From positions 31,799,543 to 31,863,542 of the forward strand of contig NC_080671.1 in the NCBI RefSeq assembly GCF_030247195.1: a stretch of DNA of 64,000 nt, in the 5' to 3' direction. Under the pieces are notes generated by a model. The model saw only the letters and a list, made by a program, of their open reading frames with translations, was not told where the DNA came from and made no database searches. A program made the position numbers and the translations under genes. Positions 55,200 through 64,000 of the stretch are shown here, piece by piece (position 1 is the stretch's first letter; each line of letters starts with the position of its first letter). Origin of the DNA: Topomyia yanbarensis. Its lineage: Eukaryota > Arthropoda > Insecta > Diptera > Culicidae.

Positions 55200-56665
55200 G
55201 TAATCATTTTTTTGTGGTGGAGCCTAAGGTTTGCTCATTACCTAGTTCAAGGAACTGATGCGGTGTGGAGCTGCTGAGGACATGTCGCCGAATGTGACTG
55301 CCTCTCGCAAGCAAACCTGTTATCCACTCGTATAACCGGTTCACTCGATCGTAGGGATTGGTTCCTTCTTTCAATCATGAGAAGTTTTTTGATTTTGTAT
55401 GCCAAATAACACTTGAACGCAAATTTGTCATATTTTCATCTGATCGGTTTATTCAAACATAGGTGTTGATTCCTTCTTTTGAACTTTCCTTGAATCTATA
55501 TTAAAATCGAAATGAATGCTCATTTTGACAAACGGTTTGGTGTGTTTTTAGAGCATTTCTCGACAAACATGACAGCACAGTTCACAGCATTTAATGAAAA
55601 AGAGAATTTTTCACTTTTGTTTACTACCAACATCGGTGGTTGGAGAGTAACGGATTGTCCAAAATTTCCGCTAAAAGTGAATTTTGACAGCTGGATTTAA
55701 CGCCGTAATCATATGTTTGCCGAGATTTATCTTTCTTTTACATTGGAAATGTTTCGAACGCAAATGTACGATCTACCCGAAATACATTCGAAAGTATTTT
55801 CATACCTTATGCCAAATGGTACTTATACCACAGGCTAACAGATATAATACTCGACAACAATTCTTCGCTAATGTTAGCGGTCATTTTGAATATATTTTTA
55901 GTTGGGACAGTTACGATTATAATCCATATATGGTGCCACTGATATATGCGCAAGTATAGGGGATAGACCACTGGTAAAAAAGTTCCTGGGTCTGAGGGTT
56001 AACTAATTTGTAAATGAGTGGTTAGAAGCGTGTATAGTGTTTGGCGGATCGATATTTTTTAAGGAATTAATCAGTGTTATATCTGTTTGTCTGTGCTTAT
56101 GCTACACGACTGTTAGGTCAAATGGCCAACTACCATATAATGTCTCATGTCAGATGATGTTGTGCCAAAAGACTTTATACCGAACAGAATAGTCATGCTC
56201 AAAAGTTGGGACAGTTCTTCAAGTATAAACTGGGCAGACGTAAAGAGTCATTTTCACAAAGATTCAATGAACTGCTCATGTTTGAAAGAAGGAATCAATT
56301 CCTATGTTGTAGTAAATCGGGTAAGCGAATGGATAACTGGCTTACTTGCGAGGAGCCATCGCTTTCGGCAGCTCATCCTTAGCAACTTAACACAATTCCT
56401 TCGATAATGCACAAAGTTTTGGTTGCACCATATAATCTTACTTACATAACACTGTTTCATTCTTTTGAATCCTAGGAAGGGGCGCTACCGCTTCCTATGA
56501 TTGTTGCCCAATGTCTCTTAAAATACACCTGTATTAGATTCTGCAATTTGTTCTACATGTTTCCTGGACAATAGTTCTTTCTGGGGAAAACACTTCGGTA
56601 TTTTATTTTGTCTGGAATGTGCACGAATCGAAAGTGAAGAATATCGTTTGATGGAAGTGGGAACG
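55200..56665. other. No supported gene
   Basis: Open frames of 62-91 codons occur but none shows a known domain. AT-rich. Confidence 0.4.
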
Positions 56666-56669
56666 AGTA

Positions 56670-56928
56670 CAGTCGTGATTCGTTGGTTGGGCCACAGCCT
56701 ATTTCCAACTAACGAATTCGGTTCGTTAGTTGGACCGACTGACAGACGTCTATCTATCCTATCCAAAGGAGATGTTAGTAGTGTAAATTCATTTCTGATT
56801 ATTTTCAGTTTGTTTGTCAAGTTGATTTTGACATTAAGATGCTTTTTAGTTGGACAATGGTCCAACTAGCAGAGATCCAACTAAAAAGCGGTTCAGTTCG
56901 ATAGTGACCAACCAGCGAATCACGACTG
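56670..56928. mobile_element. Tc1/mariner-type MITE, 259 bp, TA target
   Basis: Ends CAGTCGTGATTCGTTGGTTG and the reverse complement of CAGTCGTGATTCGCTGGTTG. TA lies just outside both ends (56,668-56,669 and 56,929-56,930). Inside, AACTAACGAA and TTCGTTAGTTGGAC form a further palindrome around 56,706-56,735. It has no coding capacity. Confidence 0.82.
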
Positions 56929-56964
56929 TAGTAAGTTAAAAAGATCAAAATTATAAAAAATAAA

Positions 56965-57135
56965 GCTTTTCTGGGGAATGACTTTCTGCGGAATGGTGCA
57001 TCCTGGGGATGGAATTCTGGGAAATGGTACATTCTGGTAAATGACTTTCTGGGGAAGAGTATTTTCTGGAAGATGGTATTCTGGGGGTGGAATTCTGGGG
57101 AATGGCTTTCTGGGGATTGATTTTCGGGGGAATAG
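56965..57135. repeat. Minisatellite of TTCTGGGGAATG-type units (inverse of 55,095)
   Basis: About 14 units of 10-13 bp, such as TTCTGGGGAATGAC, TCCTGGGGATGGAA and TTTCTGGGGATTG, ending at AATAGTATACAATCATC. The right flank matches, in reverse, the left flank of the array at 55,095, so both are copies of one larger element in opposite orientation. Confidence 0.78.
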
Positions 57136-57139
57136 TATA

Positions 57140-58225
57140 CAATCATCTGCATCATTTACACATTATCGAATGTAGTGGCTGTTTTCAGTTCCCTTCACCA
57201 GACGTTGAGATATGGAAATGTGGACGTTGTCCTAATTTTATTTAACGAGATTATTAGCTGCACTGCAGCCTCAATTTTATCGCATTAGGCATACGCGTTG
57301 GCCGGGTTAATTTTTTCACTCCCGTCGATTTTTGGCAAAAATAAACCAATTTTATCGTTTGCCATATTTATTCGCTTCAGTCTCGCTTGTGCCGTGTGTG
57401 TTTTGAATAATCGCCAGCTGTTTGGTTGGATCGGTGCGCCCTTAGAATCAGGATTCAGTAGATAAGTACCTACCGTTTTTTCACCTAATATCAGTCAGTT
57501 ATTTTATTCTTTCCATATTTTCCCTTGATATGGCCTAATGGAGGTTGAATGGACTCACAAAACTCAGGCTGGACCTGCTGAGAAACTCCGACTTTAACGA
57601 TTTCCAGAACTCTCAACTGATCCGTTCGTGGTCCTTATTCGTCCTAAAACCAAGTCCCAAGTTTCATCAGTTTGACCGATTTCACTCGCGCTCTTGTGAC
57701 ATTGGCCTGCGTTTTACAAGGATAGTAACTCCATCTATCTACTTCAACTCCTTTGAAAGCCAAAATGCCTCACATGTTTCACCATACCTGTCCAGATTCT
57801 TGTTGTTCCTTGCCTTATCAGTAACCTTCATTTACTGTAGTGCACTATTTGCCCTCCAATAACCGCAATCATCTCTTTGACTTTCTAGACTTATGTGATA
57901 CTAATTTTCAATCATAAATGCTACGACGCTTACTGTTACTTTTTTCCCGCTGCGTTTTGTAATGCACCTTGTCTGAGGTTACGCCCGTCGGTGGGCTGTC
58001 TGAAACAATAGAAATCACACAATGCTCGATAAGACTTCCTTTTCCTTTCGCCTACAAATCCTATCCTCCTACAAAACGATCGTCTCGTAGCAACTCGATG
58101 TTAAGTCTCGACGTGTAACAGGGTTTGGAATCGAGGCAATAAATAATATGAGAGTTTCACGTCCATTAGTCATCACGCCTGCATGTTTGCCTTGTTCGAA
58201 AACTGAAACGACTTACACTGGGTGG
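57140..58225. other. No supported gene
   Basis: A 105-codon frame at 57,545-57,862 ends in a hydrophobic stretch (FLLFLALSVTFIYC), but no family is recognised and the start context is weak. The remainder is AT-rich. Confidence 0.35.
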
Positions 58226-58233
58226 GTTTCTTC

Positions 58234-60096
58234 CAGCCCGGGGACAACTTGACAGCTCCCATATATTGAACTCATAAGCAAATTTTGTGGTGATTTGGTG
58301 ATGTCATGGCGGCTCGAATGGAACAAAATTTAAAAAAGGCGCATTCCATCTATTCTTTTCTATAGCTGTAAAAAATGAACAATTTAAGCATTTCTATCAC
58401 CAAATTTATTTCGCTGTTCAAATTAAAAACTGTCCATACCTTAACAGAAACATAGGTTCCATTTTGGATCTAAAAAATCCAAGAAAAATTCATCGATTTT
58501 CAGAAATACAAGAATTTGGCTTTCAAAATCGAGCCACTTCCACTTATATTGAAATTTCCGAAAATCTTCGAGATCGAACCAACATGAAATTCTCCGGTAG
58601 ACGCCGTTCAATTAGTTTTCTGTCGGGCTGGAGCTGAGTAATATGCGAAATGAATTCTGAAGGAATCCGTACCAAAACCATCACAAAATCTTTTGGACTG
58701 ATTTATTGCAAAAGTCGAATAAGACTCGAACATAATTGTATATGGGGCCCTACACAAATGACGTAGCTTTTTTCGGCGATTTTTGACCCCTCCCTCCCCC
58801 CTCGTAGCATTTGGTCACAAAATTCTAACCTCCCCCTCGTAAATAACGTAGCTTTTACCTATCCCCTCCCCCTCGACCCATGCAAAGCGCCTGGGTGATG
58901 AAAAAAAATTACATGTTTTGCAATCATTTTAAATACATGTCCTTTCAAAATGTTTGACGACTTTTATCAACATTTTCATTATAACAGCAAATTGCGTGCA
59001 AAATAAGCCCATTTCATCACAAATATATTGTTGATAGTTTTGTTTGGAATTTTATATGTCAAGGGGAGCATAAAGAGAAGTTCTCTCAGCTCATAATCCT
59101 GCAGCTGCCAATGATTTTAAGAAGCATACGTTCATCTAAATCACTAAATTTTGTTTGGTTGAATCCGAAGTGAAAATTTAATTCAGCTTCCAAAGTAAGT
59201 CTAATAGTTAGCAACATTAACTAACTAATGTAGCAAGTTAAATCCGCATACAAAATCTTTTCGTATTTTTGTGAACTTGTAATTCCACGAATCGTAAAAT
59301 TTACCTCATGAAAAACTGCATCAAAAGTAACTTGTTTGAATTTAAATTCATTTCTCTTGGGAATAATGGAGGATCATTAAATTGTTTTCTCTAAACAATG
59401 GGTTTTAAACTTAATGCTACGTCGCACAACTTCTGTATACCCTCCCTACCCCCCAAAATGCTACGTCTTTTATGCATGGTCCCTATTCCTGGCAGCATTC
59501 TTAAACCGGGCACTACTGGTTTGCTGCCAGAATTCTGGTAAAAGCGCACAAATTCTATCCAAAACCAATTTTGCTAACTGTGTAGAAAATCCTACATATT
59601 TCGTTTATATTCCCAAACAAAATTCTAGAATTCTTGACGTTCTTAATTAATTCGAAACAAGATGTCATATGTTCACGAATTGTTAGGCTTGGTGATTTAC
59701 TTTCATTGGCCAAAATGATTTTCATTCATATTTCTCGGGCAAAAAGCACAAATGATTTACCGATTACACACTTCACACAACAATAAAACAAAAAACAACG
59801 ACTTCCAGTTAAATTCATAGTAAGATTTATGTACCTTGCTGACAGTTTCCAGTTAGGGATAAATTTATTCTCTAATAATTGTTTTCTTTATCCACATTTT
59901 GGAATACGCTTTTCCTAAATGTTGTTCTTGCTGCATTGACGGCGTTCATAACACACGTAACGAAACACGCTTTTCTCTTGAAACTATTTCGTTTCGTTGT
60001 TCGTGGTACTCGTACGGAGAAGGCATACTAGCGCCACCATGAAATTAGTGGTACATATATGAAACAAGCACTATCTGTCAAGTTGTCCCCGGGCTG
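58234..60096. mobile_element. Large non-autonomous hAT-type element, 1,863 bp, perfect TIR and TSD
   Basis: The first 22 bases (CAGCCCGGGGACAACTTGAC plus two) are the exact reverse complement of the last 22 (60,075-60,096). GTTTCTTC stands directly outside both ends (58,226-58,233 and 60,097-60,104). The 8-bp duplication and CAG start place it in the hAT superfamily. No frame inside encodes a transposase. A second inverted-repeat element (58,744-59,483) lies within it. Perfect ends suggest a recent insertion. Confidence 0.87.
58744..59483. mobile_element. Nested MITE with GACGTAGC-type inverted ends
   Basis: The left end GGGGCCCTACACAAATGACG with TAGC corresponds to the reverse of the right end (GCTACGTCTTTTATGCATGG then TCCC). 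C-rich runs (CCCCTCCCTCCCCCC, then CCTCCCTACCCCCC near the right end) lie just inside. The edges are imperfect and no duplication was settled. It sits inside the hAT-type element and so inserted later, or was carried along. Confidence 0.55.
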
Positions 60097-60104
60097 GTTT
60101 CTTC

Positions 60105-60670
60105 ATTTGTTTTGTAGTTCATGAATAAATTTACGTGTTTCACACAGCGCGATAACGAGGTGATTATTTCACGAGCTGCAGATATTTCTATAAAGAGTTA
60201 AATTAATAATTTCAGCGAAGTTTTTTTTACATGTAACGCTTTCAAAAATCATCTTGTGTATGTCAATCATAATAATACATGTCTTAATTATAAGCGAATT
60301 TAATTGGCGGACATTCTTCTTCATTTTCTAAAAGTTGATAGGAACCGTTATGTGTGATAAAATTTACCCCGCGTATCAAGAATTTCTCACTCATTTTCCA
60401 AAAACCAAACCACTAAAACTGATGTAACGACCTCGCTTTAACATGACTTGACGCTTTTGCATGACGTTAACAGAACACGTCATTCCTATGTAGTATAGAT
60501 GAGGTTGAACCATTCGTTACATTGCGAACTCGTCTTTTGTATTGGAAGCACGGCCAATGTGTGCACAGCTCTTCCTACACCAGCACAATATCTCGCGATA
60601 CCCGTGTATCTCTAACTCCCATCTTTCATCTAAGTATCCTAAAGGCATGCATTCTCTACAAGGGGAATGT
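60105..60670. other. No supported gene
   Basis: AT-rich spacer between the hAT-type element and the satellite. Nothing recognised. Confidence 0.45.
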
Positions 60671-60671
60671 G

Positions 60672-61023
60672 TTCGGTTAGTGAAATTCCGCGTAAAATAC
60701 CGCGTAACGTTATGTGTGAAACTCCACATGAAATTCCGCGCGAATTTTTTTGTAAACTTCAGCGTTAAATTCCACGTGAAATTGCGCGTGAACTCTGCGT
60801 GAAATTCCACGTGAAACAACGTGTGAGATTCAATGTTAAACAACGCGTGGGTTTCAACGTAAAATTCGCGTTAAATTCCACAAAAATTTCACATGAAATT
60901 CCGCGCAATATTCCGGGTAAAATTCCACGTGTAATTCCGTGCAAAAATCCCCTTGAAATTCCACATGAAATTTCGTGCGAAATTTTACGATTATTTTCGT
61001 GAAATTCCTTGTGAGGTTCCACC
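60672..61023. repeat. 12-bp satellite, left part
   Basis: Degenerate units of about 12 bp with the consensus CGTGAAATTCCA. The array begins after GTTCGGTTAGTG and is interrupted at 61,024 by a TTAA-flanked insertion. Because the unit is 12 bp, two plus frames and all three minus frames stay largely open, giving false proteins such as VKFHVKFR. Confidence 0.92.
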
Positions 61024-61027
61024 TTAA

Positions 61028-62007
61028 CCCTAAAACGTTTCACTTGCGTTTTCCGCCCTAGAACGTTGCACTGGGGTACAAAGGTACGCCAAGCGTTTGA
61101 TCGCTATTTTCGCAGGTAAATATGCAAACAAAAGAAATGTATAATACTTCATTTTCTTCGTTTTTTTCATTGCGAAAACAGCTTTGTAAGTAAAAGTACG
61201 GAATTTATTGAATCAATGATATATTAGTTTGAACAAAATAAAAAGTGAAAATATCGCGGTTGTAAATTTTTTCACAAAAATAACTATAACTTAGCGAATT
61301 TTTAACCGATTTGAAAAAAATCAAATGATTCTAAAAGTTGAAAGAATAGTCTTGAAACGTTATAAAATGTGATTTCGATATCTTTAAAAACGTGGAATTA
61401 TTTGGAAGAGTAAAATTTTAAAAATCAGGTTTTGGAAAATACCGCGAAATGGGGTCGAAATTGAAATGAAAAAAAAAATATTCTGGCCAGTAATACATTG
61501 GTAACACGCAATGTTACTGTTACAGCTGTTATTGTGCGCAAATTATACCAGCGAGCTATTGATTTGAAAAACTATAAAAAATAAACGATAAAACAAAAAA
61601 AAATTAGCAAAAATGAGAACGATTTTTTGTTCCGCTTCAAAATTAAATTAAATTAATTGAATAAATGTTTAAAACCGATTGTATAATACTAATTGTTACT
61701 TACGTAGTAAAACAACCAGTATTTGAACTGGTATTGTCACGAATCACATTTCCACTGACAGCACGAAACCTGAAGAAACACTAACAGCAACCGTACACTG
61801 GGGTACAAATGTACCCCACGCTAACTTTGACACCCGCTTCCACGAAGGCTATAAGCAAACTGGCTATACCACCTTTTCCTACTCTTACTAGGAACTCTAA
61901 ATTGATTTACGGTTAGAGTTCCTGGTCGGTAAACGCCGAATTCTCGTCCTCACACGCCTCCAAAGAAGGCTTGGGGTACATTTGTACCCCAGTACAACGT
62001 TCTAGGG
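61028..62007. mobile_element. piggyBac-type non-autonomous element, 980 bp, inside the satellite
   Basis: TTAA stands just outside both ends (61,024-61,027 and 62,008-62,011). The right end, read inward, is CCCTAGAACGTTGTACTGGG. The left end has CCCTAAAACGTTTCACTTGC directly and a better match, CCCTAGAACGTTGCACTGGG, 28 bases further in. The terminus CCCTAGAA and the TTAA target match the piggyBac superfamily. GGGGTACAAATGTACCCC-type palindromes occur at both ends and again at about 61,800. There is no transposase frame. Confidence 0.85.
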
Positions 62008-62011
62008 TTAA

Positions 62012-64000
62012 CTTCCGCGAAAATCCGTGAAATTCCACGTAAAAATCCACATAAAATTTCACGTGAAATTCGGCGTGTAATTTAATGTGAAACTCCACGA
62101 GAAATGTGACGCGGAATTCCATTTGAAATTCTATCCTAAATTATACGTTAGAATCTACATGTAAGTTCACTTGTATATCTATTTGAAAATGGACGTAAAA
62201 ATCTACATGCAATTCCACATAATGTTTACATGAAACTCCACACTCCCCGTAGAATTTAACGTTAAATTCCGCGAGAAGCTCCGCGTGAAATTCCGTGTGG
62301 AATTTTTACGTGAAAGTCCGCGTAAAAATCCACGTGAAATTCCCTGTGAAGTGTCGCGTAAAATTTCAGGTAAAATTCCACGTGAAGTTTCACATGAAAT
62401 TCCTAGTTGAACTCCGCGTGAAATTTCGCGTGAGATTCCACGTGGAGTATTGCGTGAATTCCACGTGAGATTCTACGTGAAATTCCACGTTAAATTCCGT
62501 GTGAAATTTTGTGAAGAACTCCATTTAAAATTCTTTGTAAAATTCTAGTCCGAGTGAAATTTTGCATAAAATTCCGCATGATATTCCACGTAAAATTCCG
62601 AGTAAAATTTGACGTAGACTTTCGCGCCAAGTCCCGCTTAAAATTCTGCGTAAATTTCCGCGTGAAATCTCACGTGAAATGCAACCCGAAATTCTGTGAC
62701 AAATATCTCGTGAAACTCCGCGTTAAATTCACTCATAAATCCACGGGTGATTCTGCGTGATTTCACGTGAAATTCCGGCTGAAAATGCACGCGTAATGCC
62801 GCGTAAGAATCACGTTGAATCCCGCGCAAAATTCTGTGCGAAATTCCACGTCTAATTCCGCGTAAAAATCTATATAAAGTTCCACATGAAATTTCGGGCG
62901 AAATTCCTCGTGAAATTTTATGTGAAATTTCACGAGGAACATCACTCCTGAAAATCGACGTAAAAATCTACATGGAAATACGCGTGAAATTCCACATAAC
63001 ATTCCACATGAAATTCACCGTGAAATTCCACGTGAAATTCGCCGTGGAATTTAACGTGAAATTCCGTAAGAAACTCCTCGTGGAATTCCGTGTGAAATTC
63101 CACTTTAAACTCCGCGTGGAATTCCACATGAAGAATTGTTTGACATTCCACGTAAAATTTCGCGTGTAATTCTACTTGAGATTTCGCGTGAAATTCCACG
63201 CGGAACTCTGGGTGAAATTCTACGTTAAATTTCATGTGGAATTTAATTATAGTCCACTTGAAATTTCGGATAACATTCCGCATGAAATTCCTAGTAAAAT
63301 TTGACGTGAGATTTCGTGTGGAATTTCGTATAAAATCTCGCTTGAAATACCGCTTAAATTTCCCCGTGGAATCCCACGTGAAATTCCACACGAAATTCTG
63401 CTCCAAATTCATTGTGAAATTCCACGTGAAATTTTGCGTAGAATTCACGCAAATTTTCACGTGTAATTCTGCTTAAAAATACACTTAAAATTCCACATGA
63501 AATTTCGTGTAAAATGAAACGTGAATTTTCGCGTTAAATTCCTCGTGAGAATCATCCTTGAATTTCGCGTGAACTTTCGCGGAAAATTCCGTGAAATTCC
63601 ACGTGAAAATCCATGTGAAAATCCACGTGAATATATGTGAAATTTCTCGTGAGATCCCACCTTAAATTCCACGTGAAATTGCACGCGATGTTCCGAATTT
63701 TACATTAAATTCCATGAAATTTCACGTGAAAATCCACGTGAGATGTCGAGCAAAATTTCGCGTATAATGTAATGTAAAAATTTGCGAAAAATATCACGTT
63801 GAACTCCACCTGAAATCCCACCTCAAATACCTCCTGATATTCCACGTATAGTTCCTCGTTAGAATCCGCGTGAAAATCCACGTAAAAATCTACCTAAAAT
63901 TCCGCGCAATATTCGAAGTGAAATTCTACTTGAAATTCCACGTTAAATTTCTCGTGAAATTTCACGTGGAGCTCCGTGTGAAATGCTACATAAAATTTCA
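62012..64000. repeat. 12-bp satellite, right part, runs off the window
   Basis: About 2 kb of units around CGTGAAATTCCA/G with substitutions and small length changes. The core CACGTG and the AAATT block make each unit nearly its own reverse complement. The array reaches the last base of the window, so its full size is unknown. Long open frames on both strands (for example 62,942-63,460) follow from the period of four codons and are not genes. Confidence 0.95.

Noticed and set aside
57545..57862. 105-codon frame with a hydrophobic tail as a small secreted or membrane protein
   Set aside because: No recognisable family, weak start context and no splice or promoter support.
62942..63460. 172-codon minus-strand frame with EFHVEFH repeats, and similar frames on both strands
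   Set aside because: Fully explained by the 12-bp satellite period; the opposite strand is also open.
1..64000. CRISPR array, prokaryotic operons or phage genes
   Set aside because: Introns, LINE/LTR elements and poly(A)-tailed insertions show a eukaryotic genome; no spaced identical repeats of CRISPR type.

Overview
The window is eukaryotic, repeat-rich, AT-rich DNA. It most likely comes from a dipteran, and I infer a culicine mosquito. The reasons are a gene with 57- and 64-nt introns, a BEL/Pao retrotransposon, Jockey-, R1- and RTE-type non-LTR remnants, tRNA-derived SINE pieces, and abundant hAT-, piggyBac- and Tc1-type MITEs. The species call is inference from repeat types, not a database match.

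Only one host gene is well supported. It lies on the plus strand at 41,234-42,322 and has three in-phase coding exons (41,464-41,787, 41,845-42,090, 42,155-42,322; 246 codons). Its third exon ends in a consensus donor, and no later exon is visible. The remaining 21.7 kb would therefore be intron, filled with transposable elements, or else later exons were missed. The protein may be a spectrin-repeat (klarsicht/nesprin-like) protein, but I hold that only tentatively.

Left part (1-13,000): a broken Tc1/mariner transposase, a nest of inverted repeats with a TTAA-flanked MITE, a duplicated 330-bp repeat, a frameshifted non-LTR reverse transcriptase, a tRNA-derived SINE, a hAT MITE with a perfect 8-bp target duplication, and RTE-like and R1-like reverse transcriptase scraps. 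Middle (13,300-26,100): a non-coding element of about 2 kb. It is built of roughly 420-bp internal repeats, has a 3' stem-loop and a poly(A) tail, and is flanked by a 21-bp target duplication at 13,341-15,414. Related copies lie at 21,822-23,688 and up to 26,063. From 27,000 to 40,000: another hAT MITE, a long-TIR element, five loci of one dispersed repeat family (one split by an insertion), a mariner N-terminal fragment and a degenerate tandem-repeat field.

Right part: a long BEL/Pao element on the minus strand (49,416 to about 43,976). Its gag and pol lie in one frame separated by a single TAA, and its 3' end is joined to a non-LTR RNase H fragment. Then come decayed non-LTR elements (50,500-55,090), a 259-bp TA-flanked MITE, mirrored minisatellites, a 1.86-kb hAT-type element with perfect 22-bp TIRs and an 8-bp TSD (58,234-60,096), and a 12-bp satellite from about 60,672 to the window end. 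A 980-bp TTAA-flanked piggyBac-type element sits inside that satellite. Nearly every protein-coding transposon remnant is on the minus strand, opposite to the host gene.
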